Source of the DNA: Ficedula albicollis
Lineage: Eukaryota; Chordata; Aves; Passeriformes; Muscicapidae
Direction of reading: 5' to 3'
NCBI RefSeq assembly: GCF_000247815.1
Contig: NC_021674.1
Location: 77,335,343-77,399,342, forward strand
Length of the DNA stretch: 64,000 nt
Shown here: positions 34,086 through 48,600 of the stretch, one piece after another
Position numbering within the stretch: position 1 is the first letter of the stretch
How the letters are laid out: each line of letters begins with the position of its first letter
Notes under the pieces: generated by a model
What the model saw: only the letters and a program-made list of their open reading frames with translations
Told to the model about the DNA's origin: nothing
Database searches by the model: none
Made by a program: the position numbers and the translations under genes

Positions 34086-37000
34086 GTGCAGATACAGGGC
34101 ACTGCAAAGAGAAAGGAAAAATATTTCTTTTGCCTTCACAGCCCAAAGGATTAAAAGTGATGCAGCAGGAAAAAATCAAGTCATAAGTAAAGTAAGAAAT
34201 TCTCATGCTGTTAATAAAAAAAATAGACTGTCTGGTGATATTATTAAATCTCCATTAGTGGCAATTTAAAAAAAAAGTAGGGCAAATGTATGCCAGATTG
34301 TCATAGGCTTAATCATTTAAGTCTTTGGAGGAAATTAAATAGAATTTCTTAAGGTTCCCACTTCTATTGAGCATAGAAACCCCTTTACGCCTGGAGTTAG
34401 ATGTGCCTCTATTGTTCTATTGCTACCAGATGTGTGGCTGTTCATATGCAATTTTTTTTCTGTAGCAATATTAATCACTTATTAGGATTAAATTTTCATT
34501 TCAGAAATGAAAAATTAATGGCTTTTTTATCTGAAAATTAATAAAACAAACCAAATGAAATATATATTTTTAGAGTGCCCTGTACATCTTTCCATCAAAA
34601 AATATTTTTTTAAATTATTTGAAATAGAAAAATTAATAAGTTCAGGAATAAAAGAACTTCTGGGAAGAATTAGGTTTATCTAAGGTAAAGTTTTGAGCCT
34701 TAAAATAAACCTTGATACAAATTATAAAGGTAAGCTAACAAATGTTTAATGCTCTATACACACTACAACAGAGGGAGTGAGAACAAGGTGCAGTGATATT
34801 ACATTTGTAAAAGTATGATTATGTAGGTTTAAGGCTTAGATACTTCAAGTTGGAAAGTTGTAGAATTCTGGTTGTTATCGCATGCTTCAGCAGCCTATAA
34901 AATTTGGCAATTTTTTTTCTTTTTCCCCAAAACTTGAATTTTTCCACATTTTGCTCCATCTCCAACATATTTTTTTCTGCTTTCTGCCTCTTAATTTTAG
35001 CTGCAAATTTAATGTTTCTGAGGCTCTAGCCCCATCGCAAATTCAGCTAACATTTCAACTGATATTATGATTGTCAACTGACAGTTAGACTTTTCATTAA
35101 AAAGTTCATTAAAAGTTGAAAGAGACAAAAAAGTATGCACAACAGAACAGGTTACTGAAGTGTCCTTCCATTGCAAAGGCCAGCTAAAAACACACCTGGT
35201 CCCTCAAGATTACAGCTGAAAAAATTTTGATATTCCACCTATATCATTTTGTGACATAAAATAGTTAATAGCATGAAATTCAGTCAAAATTAGAATGCAA
35301 TTGCTCATAGTTATTTAAAGGATGAGTATAGTATACATCAGCTTTTGTATATATCAAATTTAATGAGCCTTTTCAGTAAAAGATGTTCGTGCATACCACA
35401 TTGTTTTTCATGCAATTCTTTGCACTGATTAAGAAGATATTATTCTTCCCTCTGTAGTCTGGTGTCTCAGTCATCCGATGCAGCTTAGCACATGTTTACA
35501 TTTTTTTCATGGATGGATTCATGTGAGTTAGTAGAGATTAGGCATTTTCTTTTATATATCTTCTCCAGAGGAGAGCAGAGGGAAGGCTGTTCGGTGCACA
35601 CATCTAACTTTTGCTTCTCTAATTAGGAGCCTTTTACATCACTTAAATGCTACATCTGTGGCTCTTTTGAGCTCCCAGTGGATGTGTACGTCTTAAGGAG
35701 ATGACCTCACTCCAGAAGCAAAGCATTTGTTCTTTTCCCAAATACCACCAGCAGATGAAGCTGTAAAATTTATAACATGTAAATTACAGTGGAAGCATTG
35801 TCACTAATTTTTTTTTCACCTTTATGAAATACTTTTCTTTAGTCATGGAAACGCTGGCAAGAAAAACTTCAAAAATACAGAAATGGATAATGGAAACCAG
35901 AAGTCGATCTCCTGCCTTCACTCCTATTTATCAAATACTCCTCCTTCCCATTCCAAAACAGAGCTGTCATCTCTCATGCATTAAAATAAATAAAATCACA
36001 CTGAAGAAGAGACATTTTTTAACAGTATTTTGAAATGCAATTTTCAAGTGAAAGCAAGTAGAGTACAAAAAATTCCTTTGGTGCTATAAAGTAAAAAGTT
36101 TTCTAATTTCATAAGTCATGTTAAAATGAATCCACCTTTTACTTTCTTTTTTCTTCTGTGAATATACTCATGAGATCTTGATGTGCCAGTATGACTTATG
36201 AGCCTTGGGGAACCAAAAGGGAGTTTAAACAAGCGAATTTTTCTATGCATAGTCACCTAAGAGCCAAAACTAAAATATCAAAGTTAGAAATTCAGTTGCA
36301 AATATGTTAGTTAATAAAATGTCCAAGCTCTATTTCCTGTCTCTAAGCAGGAGTGCCATGGAAAAGAGCACATCCCCACAGCTAAGCTGTCTTATCAGCC
36401 AGCCTCTGTGAGCTGTTCGGAAAGATCCACAGACCATGCTATTTCCTGGACAGTGGTCAAGCATTGCCAGTGTTTGTTGGTGTGTAGCAGAGAGTGATCC
36501 AAGGAGCACGGCATGTTTCTGAGCAGAACTGATGTTCCCAGGATAGCACTGAAGTGCCTGGCTCTGTTAATTTATTGACATAGTCATAGTCCCTGCACCC
36601 CGTGGTGAAACACTTGATGTTAGGTTACCTTACCACAAAAGTAAACCTATGAAGTAATTCTAAATCCTAAATTCATACATCAACTTCTACTCTGTAAATA
36701 GAATTTACAGTTGTAGAAGTATTACCTGAATTTAGATATTTCTCCATCTCGAGAAAGTTTCTCTGAACTTGACTTCTGCTTTGTTTTTGCTAATGAAATA
36801 GATGGAAATATTTTCGCTGGAAGTTTTTCACTGGATGTTTCTTATGTGACATACACATTCTATTCTCAAAAATCAAAAGAAGTAGCAAGAAGGGGGGTGG
36901 GGGAGTGTTTGGTTTTTTTCATGGAAGGAAAGTTTTGTATTACTTCTAATAAAAGAAATTAAATGAATAAAAACACAACAGTGCAGCTTTATGTGAGCTT

Positions 37001-40000
37001 TTATGAATATGTAGTAAATCTGGTTCACCATAATTACTATCAAGTTTGATTTTTTATTTCGGTGTTAGTTCAATTGTAGAAATCATGAAAAAAATCCCCA
37101 AAATAAGATTGTAAAGCACATTTTCTAGCATTTATTAAGATAACTTAATTCTTTGAGCAAATTTCTCAGAAAGAAGAATGTGCCACTTACTGAGCAGAGG
37201 GACTGTTCATCCTCAGAATGCACACTGCTGTTTTCACTAAGGTGATCTTACTGGAGTGTTTGTTTAATGACCAATACCCCTGTGAGGATGGTTACAGAAG
37301 CAGTGACCTTTGAACTTGACATTGGTTGATGAGCCTGTAAAAACAGCTTGATCTCCTCCACAGCATTTGTCCCATTAATCTTTTCTTTGTGATTCTTCTG
37401 TCTTGGCATGTCCTTTTCTTGTGCATGTTGTTGAGTTTGTATTTTTCTCTTTGACTAATTTTATACATGGTGGTTGGCAAGGGAGACAAAACAGAGATGA
37501 GATAAAGCATGGGAGCATGGAGCAATAGCAATGCTATGTTGGGTTACTGCTTTGAGATTATTTGACTTTTATCAGTCACAGATTTCAGTACACTGGTCCA
37601 CTAAATACTTTCTCTGACATCATTCTATGACATTGGCTCAAGAGAAGCAAATTCTGAAGAAGAACATTGAAAACAGAACCACCATGGAAAATTATAATTT
37701 TGCAGGAACCAGTAAGAGAGCGCTACATGGGAGATGATAGCCTGAGCAAGAACTTTTGGACTGGGGGAACATGAAACAAAATACCAGACTTGGAAATATT
37801 AACTCAAAATGCATGTCAGTACCAAATTTGTTAGTAAATATGTAACAGTAGAGCTATTCTGACAAGTACATCCAGCCAATACAGACCAGAACTGTGTTTC
37901 ACTTATAACTCACTTTAGCTATTATATTATCTTATGAATGTATGGACTGTACAGTTTTGTGATGTGTATAATTTTTCCAAATATTTTAAATGTGATAGTT
38001 CAGGTGTCAAAACTTACAAGCATGGATCATGGCTAAGAGAGAGCCAGGCGAACAAACAGTCCTGCTGTTTTAGGTACCAGCTGCAGAGTGATAGTGTTGA
38101 CATCAATAAGAACAGGAAACTGCTAAAGTAGAAGAACATAGACTCAGAAATTAAATCCATACAACTAAATCCACGCAATCCTGAACAGCAGATGAGACAG
38201 AAGAAGACAAAAATGTGAACTACAAATATTTGGGATAAAAATCGGAAGTATTTTCTTAACATTATCATTACTTGAGATAACCCTGCCCCCCACCCCCTAA
38301 AAAACTAAAAAAACCCAAGCAATGTGTAGGATGTTTGGAGAATGTAATGCATAATGAAGATTTTATGTTTGCATATGCATAATGTCCACAGAAACAAATA
38401 ATAAAGAAATGTTTATAGATGTTCAGCCAAAAGACAAATGAGTTAAAAATTTGGAAAGGATATCCAATTTAAGAAAAGACTGAGCAAAAATGTTGAAAAC
38501 CAGCAGGGAGGGCAAGGAAAAAGAGGGAGTATGAGTTGCAAGATGCTGTTAGAGGCATTTCAAACAGCAGCATCAGTGCATGAAAATGACAGGAACTGGT
38601 TTGGGAATAGTCCAGATCAATTTGGCAAAAGAAAATTTAAAAAAAGAAATAAAAAGAAGACAACAGCTATAATCAGAACATTAAGTGAGCTTACAGCCAA
38701 AATGCAGGGCATTCCTAGTGTGTCCTAAAAGGGGAAAGCTCAGGGGGAAACTGAACACTAAAGGCCAAGAAACAGAAAGAAGGTCCAAATGAGCAGGATA
38801 TGCTGGAGACAGACTGAACTCTGCAAGGACAGAACTGAAGAAGTCACAGGAAAAATTAAATATACTTTCCTGACTTAGTGTGAGCACAGCAGATTATGAA
38901 CTGACTTGCATTAATTATTGCTCTGTAATATGAATGATTCATGAAGTTAAAAAGTCCTTTCTTAGCATACTGGAAGAAAAGAAGTTTTGGCACTACAATG
39001 CAATATGAGGGGTACCAAGCTGTTTCCAGGACAGACTAAAGTAGCTGCTGTGTGACTGTAAGTTGACCTCCTCTGAGACAGCACTAGTTTAAAGCACTCA
39101 ATTGTTGCTTATTCATAAATACATGCTCTCTTCTTTGCATCTAGGTAAGCCTAATCTTTTTCTATTTGAATACCATCACCATTTCTTGACAAAATATGCT
39201 AAGTCTATTAATAAAAATAGCATGCTGTCTTTAAGCAAGGAGAACAATTTCGCTGTGATTTGCCTACATTTATTTGAATTTCTCTGTTATTTCAATAGCT
39301 TTAATGAAATTAGTCAAAAGCTCTTTCTGCTGCACTGCTTGGAGGGAAATGTAGGAACAGAGAAGGAAGCAGCGAGGCCCTGAGAGCAGCAGGAATAGGA
39401 ACAGAGCTTACATAGCAGGTTACAAGGCCCCAGGAGTGTCTCCTCATGAATGCAGCATGGCTGGCACTAAGCAGGTTGAGAGGCTGTCAGCTCCAAGAAG
39501 GAGTGAGCCTAGGGACAGCCACTAAAGTTAAATGCTGGAGAAGCCATTAGCAGCAAAGATCTTGAGTTTCTCCTGCCAGGAGTAAAGAAAGGATGGGAAC
39601 TAATTTGTTCACAGACACCCTACAATCAGGACTTGATTTCCCATAGATCTTTTACATTTAGCAGGCACTGCTCCCTCAGCATATCCAGAAATATCCTGTC
39701 CCTCCTTATTTCCCCTGCTAACTTGCATTCTTCTCTTGACCTTCACCCCAGCACAAAATGTCTGTTTTGGTGCCATTGAAGATCACACTGACTGAGATTT
39801 AGAGGAGAAAAAATTTTTTTGTTGCAATGAGCTGTGTTTCCCACCCCCAACCCCCAAATGAAAATACATGTGCTACATTTTGTTCCAAAAATATCCTTGT
39901 GGATGTCATTAAAAGAGGATTTGAAGGGAGAAGGGGTTAACAGATATCTGGCTGATAAAATTTTTCTGAGACGCATTTTCTAATCAGTTAGCCAGTACAA

Positions 40001-41393
40001 GAAGATAAAACTATTTATCTGCATGCACATTATAGAAAAACACAGAGAACCCTTTTACTGTACTACACAGTGTTATGGGTCAGCTTCCAACTTCAAATAC
40101 ACACCTCCACATTTCTCGAAAATTTCCAACACAACCACAAAGCCATATGCTTAGAGATTCACGGAAATATCAGCTGGAATTACAATATGATCCGTAATGC
40201 CTCAAGTACGTCAAACAGACTCTGCTCATTGTGGCTAAATGCCATCTGAAAATAATTCTATACTGAGGTAGTATGAGGATTTCCATATACTGGCATATGA
40301 TGAACCTCACACCAAGGCTGTACTTATAGCATAAGTCCACCCTGTGCCCCTGTCTTCTGATTACAAAATAATGAGTTTTCACAAGCAATTCTCTGATGCA
40401 GTGAGAGTGAAAACTCAGGGAGTGTTCATGTGAGTAATGGCTCACACGCATGAGGGTGAGGTTTACAAATTGGCTTATCTTCTCTCTGTTAATTTCTTCT
40501 CTGTTAGCAAGAGCTATATGTGCAAAATATCACCCACTTAAAATACCTTTATTGTCATCCTAAATGCATTTGCATTAGTATAATTTCCTTCAGCAAATAG
40601 TCTGAAGGCTGCATTGCATCCTAGGTATGCGCAAAAATCTCATATTAACAGAAAATAGATAGGGATCAATAATTGCTAAGCTGGTCAAATGAAAAGGGTA
40701 TATAACTCAGAAAGCAGTTTCGAGTAATGTCCAGTAATCGGTGTTCTGGGAAAGAGCATGAGAATTCAGCAGGCTGAGAGTGGCCATTTCCTGATATAGC
40801 ATTTTAGCTTCTACCTAGACATAATTATAGTCTATTTTGTTTGTTCAATTACAAAACCAGAGTCCTAATTAAAAACACTAATAGGGAAATATTTTCCTTT
40901 TTAAGGTTTTTTTTGGTTGGTTTTGGTTTTTGTTTGTTGTCTTTTGGTTTTTGTTTTTAATAAAGCATATTATCAGAATATAGAATTGACTAATTATGAA
41001 AGTTTTACAATTGTCCTCTCTCAGTGGATGTGAAATTTTTCATCTTTTGAAATTCTGTTTCATTTTCAAATCATTCTGACACAAACAGACATATGGACAA
41101 TGAAATGAAATAGTATTATTCACTGTGCTGTGCTTACTATCATTGCAACCCAGCAAAGTTCTCCAACTCAGAAAAGAATCTCGGGCAAGAACAAGGAAAG
41201 AGGAAGAGGTGATATTTCTAATGTAAATATAAAATCTTATCAGTCAGATGAAAACATGAGAAAATTTCAAATAATTTTTGTTTTGTTTCTGATAATTTAA
41301 TTATTTTTATTGCTGTAATAAATTTGTCAGTGGAAAAAAGAGCATACATCTTAAGTGTTCTAATTCCCCTTCCAACATATTACACAGAAGATG
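34086..41393. other. Long non-coding unique stretch
   Basis: No gene recognised over about 7.3 kb. Local features are a homeodomain-site-rich AT segment at 34440-34620 (many ATTA/TAAT cores), a G-rich run at 36891-36904, a C-rich run at 38283-38297, a run of GTTT/GGTT simple sequence at 40905-40960, and a GC-richer patch at 36330-36560 and 39380-39560 without identifiable origin. All open frames are short and without domains. Confidence 0.45.
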
Positions 41394-41505
41394 CCATAGA
41401 AACAAAAATTGTTCCACAGGAGCTGGTCTTCTCAAATGATAGCATCACTCCCATAGAAACAAAAATTCTTCCACAGGAGCTGGTCTTCTCAAATGATAGC
41501 ACCTT
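41394..41505. repeat. Tandem duplication, 57-bp period, two copies
   Basis: Copies start at 41394 and 41451. They share CCATAGAAACAAAAATT and CCACAGGAGCTGGTCTTCTC. One substitution is visible in the shared core (GTTCC/CTTCC). The unit is a multiple of 3 and keeps a short open frame, which has no recognised domain. Confidence 0.92.
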
Positions 41506-42184
41506 TTCACCACTCTTTTTAGTCTCTGGTCTCAATGAGGCATAGGCAACAATAAGTACACATTTACAGGAGTGAAGCATCCACTATATTCAAAAAACCA
41601 AATGTCAGAAATCTCAGAACACATGAGTAGGCACCATGACTTTAGAGAGATAATCAAATGGTTAGGAAGGGGTTCCTTTGCCCAGGAAAGAAGATGATCT
41701 CCAGCATCCTTCAAATGTCCCTTACTGCCTCAACCATTCTGTTTCTGCAGAAGGGGCTCTGGGCAACTGTTATGGACTTGGGGGTATTTTAGAAGTTGAA
41801 CTTGATTTCAGTGTGCCAAATGACTCAAAGAGTCAAATTTTGTTTCAGACACCTGGCTACACATCCTTTGCTTTCCTAGCTTGGGGAACTTTTCCACGTT
41901 CTGCCTCAATTGAGTATGCTGTGATGTCACAAAATGAGAACTGGACTTATCAACTAACACAGAAGTTGTAAAGAGGAGTGTGAAAGCACCAGAGTCTTCA
42001 GGCAATGACCATTTTGTGGTCTAGCACTAACCAGCAACTGCATTCCATGCAACCACTTACTCACACTTTCCTCTTTCCTCAGCTAGTGGGGAGGAAAATC
42101 TGAAGAAAAGTTTAACTTGTGGATTTAGATAAGAAGAGTTGAAATATTGAAATAAAGTCAAATACAAACCACTAATTATAACAT
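41506..42184. other. Non-coding unique sequence
   Basis: The plus-strand open frame 41678-41971 (97 codons) lacks a recognised domain. The left limit of the LTR that follows is not certain and may fall within the last 80 bases of this block. Confidence 0.4.
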
Positions 42185-42617
42185 CATGATGATGATGATG
42201 ACAATGATGATGGAAATGATGATGATGAAGATAACAATGATGAACTAACCCAAGTCAGGAAAATGATGATGACATAATTGTTCACCCACTGACCAAAGCC
42301 CAGCCCTTCCCTGAGCAGCAATTGGTCCCTCCTAGCCAACTCTATCCAGTTTATACACTGGTCTTGACCTTCTGTGGTATGGAATATCCCCTTGGCCACC
42401 TCAGGTCAGCTGTCCTAGCCATGCTCCCTCCAGCTTCTTGTGCAGCTCCTCACTGGCAAGGCATAAGACACTAAAAAGTCCTTGGTTCACAGTAAGCACT
42501 ACTTAGCAACAGCTAAAATATCAGAGTATTGTCAACCTTATTTTCCTATTAAATTCCAAACATGGCACTACACCAGCTATTAGGAAGAACAATTCTATTT
42601 CAGCCAAAACCTGGACA
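42185..42617 (+). mobile_element. Second solo ERV LTR (plus orientation), with GAT-rich 5' part
   Basis: A run of GATGAT triplets (42185-42242) is followed by a TATA-like TTATACA at about 42350-42356 and an inverted CCAAT (ATTGG) at 42331-42335. GTGGTATGGAATATC begins at 42374, and the 3' end is CCTGGACA at 42617. From 42374 on it aligns with 16421-16667, sharing CAGCTGTCCT.GCCATGCTCC, AAAAGTCCTTG and AGCAACA. Its 5' part does not match that of the 16-kb LTR, so the two belong to related subfamilies. No viral coding region is present. It is diverged and inactive. Confidence 0.75.
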
Positions 42618-45600
42618 AAGTGCTCTTAGCAATCATGTGCCAAATCCGAAGATGTGCTGGATCAGAAGGAAGATCATGCAGTTGATTAACTGAAAATACC
42701 CTCTCTTAACCACCCTTCTCCTAGATTTAATCTGACATATTCCCACCGAGTCCATTGAAAGGTACACTAAGTGTTTCTACCAAGTAAAAAGCAAAACTCA
42801 TGGGGTAAGGGTTGCTGTAGGACAACCGTGATGCTCAGTAACAGTTCTTATATGTGACAAGTGCTCTTAGTAGTCTCATGCAGCTTTCGTAATTTTTAGA
42901 TATCGGAATAGAAATTGTCAAGTTTAAATGTAAAGCTATATCAATATTTTTAGCATCTCCTTACAGAACTTTACTCAATTATAGTTCATCTTTTAGTGAA
43001 GGCACTATATTTCTACTTAATTATTTCAGGTTCTGGCAGACGTACAAGCAGATGATACTTGTTCCAAGAAAACTGTATCAGCTCTTTCAGCAGTAAATAT
43101 TTCAGATGGTTCAGGTTTCACATAATTTTTCATCAATAGTTAATTATCAAAATGCTGTAAAGGACAATAAGCATTACTTAAATTTAATGGTCTTTCAGTC
43201 TAGAAGGACCGTCTAAACAAAATATAATTCTGATTTCATGTAATGTAGGCTTCACCTCTGTATCCCATTATATTTGTGAATGAAGAAAGAATGACCAGAA
43301 TATATGTATTTTGAATAAAAGTCTAATTTGCTAGAAGCAAAAAATTATTATATTCACACTGTCATTAATGCAGAAATAACAGTCACAATGAATATTGATA
43401 ACACATTTTGTTTAAGCATAGTTAAATACTAAGTACAGAGAATTACCTTTTATGTAACTTCAGACTGACATTTTAGAAGTGGATACAAAATTACTAATTA
43501 AATAACAAGATATCTTTGGAAAGAGAAATATAATTTGCAAAATAAGGACATAAGCATATAAATAGGAAGGTATGGAGAAATCCCAGCTAATTTAAAGAAG
43601 CAGTTCCAGTTACATAATGAAGACTACAGAGCTGAGATAAATCTGCCTTAAAACAAGTAACTTTACTTCAATTCTGTGCAAGGGAATTCAGTTCTGAGAC
43701 AAGATAATCTCTTTGCAGAATAGTCCTTCATTTGTACATTGTTGCCCTGAGGCTTTATGGCCAATCTTCTGCCTTGAGATTCCCTATTTTGGGTTACTTC
43801 ACCGGTGTATCCTACCCTCAGTCACAGCTCACAGACATAGAAATATGAGAAATATTATTCGAAGAAGAGACTAAATAGTGGTTTATAGAGTGCAGGATTG
43901 GATGCCAACAAGCAGTAAACTCAGTTATTTCACAGATCTGACATTATGGAATCTTAGGAGAAGGCCAGTGATTCTCATTTCCCATTTTACATGGAGCTAA
44001 TAACTCAGCTGTCAGATATTTGATTCCTCACTTATTTTACCCTGAATTTTCTACAAATCCTACAGTTCTTACTATTCCAAGGGTTTAAAGAAGAGAAAAC
44101 TCATCAAGCTCTGCCTGATTTTTCCTTTTTAAGTACTTTATTTTCCCTTTTTTTGTTTTGTTTTTTTTTTTTGCCATGTGCCAATTGGGCAGAAAACTGG
44201 CTGAGTCCAAGGTTTATGTTGCTGTACACACAGCTGAAAGCCATTTTTGAATTTTGGGATGGAGTGACAAGGCACTATTAAATTCTTATGGTTTTTATCA
44301 TACTACACTCATAACCTCTCAACATGACAGTTGGCTGCAGAAATGGACATTGTAAGTTCTACCATAACAAAAACCACCCTGGTTTCAGCACCCTAGGTCT
44401 TTATGAGAAAGACACTATTTTTCAATGATAGTGAATGACATGCAAATATCTAAAATGATAAAGTAAGTTCAATTACGTACAGCACTTGACAGTTAAGATC
44501 TTGTTTATCACCGAGTTCCCAGTTTCCTTTGACTTCTCAAGCAAATAAGTTACCCATTACCTAAGTGACATGATTCAGCTGCATCCCTAGTTATCCTCCA
44601 GTTTTTATATCTGGCTTACTAGTTTGGACACCTGGAAGTTAATACTCTCACCTCAGCCAAACTGAGTGACTTTTTTCTATTGAGCTTGGCTTATTTGCAG
44701 ACAAGGCCCTGAAGTGGTTGTGCTTTCAAACATCCTTCTAATGTATTGCTTTTTTCTGGAGGAAAAGGGAAGGGTTTTTTTCTTTTTTTATCATTGTTTT
44801 TGTTTTCATTATTGGTTTGTTGGTTTGGGTGTGGTTTCAGGGTTTTAATTTTTTTTTTTTTCTCATCTCACAATTTCTCTTACTGAATTTGGGCAGCTAT
44901 ATTGATTCTGTCCTCTTTAAATTGCTTTTCCCCACTATCTGCCTTTGCTTGGTAGAAAGCATTATATACCGGTGCATCAAAACACTGAAATTCATGAGTT
45001 TTATCAGCTCATGAAATAATATGCATCAGGGGCATTTTGCTAACAAACTCATATCTTGTTTGACAGATATCTCATTCACAGATCTTGGCAGAATGTTTAT
45101 GCACTTCAAGCCAGATGTAGGCATCATCTTTTCCTGCCATGTGGTCCACTGTGACATGAATCTTACTGTTTCTGTTCCGTTCTCAACATCTCTTGCTTCT
45201 GGAAAAGCCTAGAAGTCACACTAACAGTAGCATGACCAAAAGCCGTAAGCGTTGGTAATTTCCAAAAAAAGTGCTTTCTGAAGTTTCCACCTTCCAGCAC
45301 ACCAGACCACCTCCCCTGCTGCTCTTTAGACTTGTCAGCATTACTTGCCCACCTCCCCAACATCTCTCTACTCCCACCACAGCTAATTGGCAGTCTTGTG
45401 CTTAGCCGAGCCCAGAGCAGGATGAATGCACATGTAGCTGTGAAAACTGGTGACTTTTACCTGTGAGGATGATCCATCCAGGAGCTAGTTTTGGAGCCCA
45501 GACCTCATGGTTTTATACTACAACCAGAAGACTAATCTGCCAATTTTCACCTTCACAGAAAGTGTTTATGCAATTCATAGCTGTCTATGTGACAGATGCT

Positions 45601-48600
45601 GTGATTTCCCTGACTCCATCTGCTTCTGCTGCTGAGTTGGACGCCCACTAGTGATAAGAGGTGTCAGCTTTCTCATCAGAGAAGTTGTCTTTACTGTAGT
45701 AGCATGCAGAAGTCAAATGGGATGAAATCATCTGAAAACTTTATTACTCTGATGTACAGAGCAATTGTTCCAGACGTGTAACCACCTTTCCTGAAGGCAA
45801 AATTCAAAATTCATTCCTTCCTGCGGATCAGGCAAGTGGGTAGTTATGATTTTTTTCTCCTGTAGCCTTACTATAGGAACTGGAGCTGCATGTAATGTCA
45901 TGTCAAGGTAATTGAGTTATTCATCTCAGATCAGATTATCTGATGAATTTCACCATTTTTTGCAAAACAAATTATTCAAGGATGAATTAGATGAACAGAT
46001 CTAATTTCAGGTACAAGTGTTCTATACATTTTATTCTTTTCCTCTTTTTGAGAAGCTCACAGTCCAATAACTCGGTACTTCAAAGGTAAGAGTGGATCTA
46101 TGACTCACATCTTAAAAATCACGACTTAAAGTACATGACTATACATCCAAGTGAGGCAAAGGACTCCTATAAAAAAGCAGTACATAAACCACATAAACCT
46201 GTCTAAATCTTTGGACAGCTTAAGACTTCTACAGGCCTTCTGTATGCAAGATAGTACATTATTTTATAAATCATTAACATCCACATGGGATTAGATCCAA
46301 CAAAGCTCTGAGGCACCAAATCTTGCCTAATTGGCCCCTCCTCATTGGATGAAAAAAGTGTTCAAATAGGCAAGGTGTTACAACTAGTTGTGACAGAAAC
46401 CATCATTTAGCTTAATAATTGCAAAAAAAAAAAATCCCTCATACAGAAATGAATGGAGATTTTTTCTGAAGGAGGTAGAAGTATGAGGCAAAGATAGTGA
46501 GTGTGGAAATGATTTGCATTCTGAATTAACAGCCCATGTTAATTGCATGCTTGCAGTTTGTTCAAGGAGGTTTAATCAGAAAAGTAAACTGTAAGCAACC
46601 TAACAAGGAATTTATTGCCAAGATCACTCTATGAATCAAATCCTTCTGCTTACTAAACAGGTTTTTAAAAAGGAAAAGGGGGAATCTACTTTTCAATGAA
46701 AAGAGGGATATCTGAAGGCTTGCATCTTGAGGAACTAGTAATAAAAGAGATGTAAAAAGGACCTCTGAATTGTTTTCAATTTACAAGGAAGATAATTCAG
46801 TCCTGTGGTCTTGCCCTAAAGATGAAGTTGCATTAATTTATCACTTAGCTTGGGAACACCTTACAAATTCAGATATTTAATAGTTCTGTTTGTTTGATTC
46901 AAATCAGACACTCCTTGGCGGTAAAAATGAATTCATTGAATGTTATTTTATTCTACTATTTCTATAGTAAAAATGCATCACCAGATTTTCAGTATTTAAA
47001 ACAATTAAGGTAATTATTATATTCTAAAATATATAAATTTTAAAGACCATTCATTCATCCATTCATTAAAAACAAGATCAATGTTTATTCAACTTTTAAG
47101 CAAAGTATTGTACATATGAAGTTTTACACTTTTAAAGTTTTGATTCATTTTAAAGAAAGAATGAGAATGGTAACAGGAATTAGTATTTTTGCATATACTT
47201 ACCTTTTACTTCAGTCTAAAAAAATAGCTCCTCTTATCAGACTTTTTGCTTGAACATTATTGAAGAAGAAAATATAAACTTTATTATCAAGGGATAAAAA
47301 ATGAACTTTTCAAGAGTCTTTATATGGCAATAAAATAGAGATAATTTCTTCATGTAAAAATATGACTATACTTTCAATTTTATTAAATAGAAATAGGTAT
47401 TAAATAGTTATCATACACACAAATAAAAGGAATATTAAAGTATACATTCGGTAAACAGTGAAATTTTGTTGGGTTGCCAATGACTTTAAATGGAAAGATG
47501 AGACTAAAATGTCATAAAATAGTTTTAGTTTTACTTAATGTGGAACAGGATTTCTGATATATATTTATTATAAAGTCAAAAATTTTTCTCTCCTGTCTCA
47601 CCTTGGTTGCTTACCTGCAATGTCCCAGGAGCTAGAGATACTGCATTGCCTTCAAAAGTATTATAAAATTGATGCAGTAAAATACAGATTTAAATATTGA
47701 GTGAGAGGACATTAAGCATCTAGGAGAAGGTCAAAATGCACAAACAAATACAGGAAATGCCACTTAAAAGAAAAAAACAAACAAAACATTTTTATTCTGC
47801 AGGTGACCAAACATGAGAACAGGATATCCAGAGATGAAGTTTTGGACTTTCCATCCTTGTAGACATATAAGCTAAAATCCTCCTGACACTCAAATAAATT
47901 TTACACATTTCAATCCCTGTGGATACAGACCACAGGAGATTTCCCTAGGCAATTTTATGCTTTTTTGTCTGTTGCATGACTTATGATCCATTCCTTTCTG
48001 TATCATGTGTTCTAAGCTTCTGATAATTCTCATGGTTGTCTGGATCATGACTAATTAAGACCATTTGGGACATGGAAAGGATTATTTTATTTTATTTTAT
48101 ATATCTGAATTACTTATTTCTGTATCACAGAAAAATCTTTGGGTTTACAAGTATGTGGCACTGTTGACTGATGATCAGTTAAAGAATTAATTTATCTCCC
48201 AGACTATATTCTGCAGAACTATCTGGACAATCATTCCATGTGTTGCAGATGCATATTATTCTTACTAAATCTAGTGCCTTGTTCTCTTTCTTAATAAGTT
48301 TTTCCTATTTTTCAAACACTTATGAAGGTTGCTTTGGTCATTTTGAATTATATCTCTGCTCTCCAAAGTACTTGTGTCTTTTTCAGCTTGTTATCATTAA
48401 ATAGATGTAGTCCCGATTATTGTTAAAAAATAAGTGGTATCAGAACAGATATCTACCTATTTTCTTGAATTATTTGATAGCAAATTGCACAAAACTATAC
48501 TTTCTTTTCTAGTACTCTGTCTATCCAATTTAAATAGTTTTATCTATACCATACTTAAGCTACTTTGATTATGATTATGTCACTCAAAATTGTTTAACAA

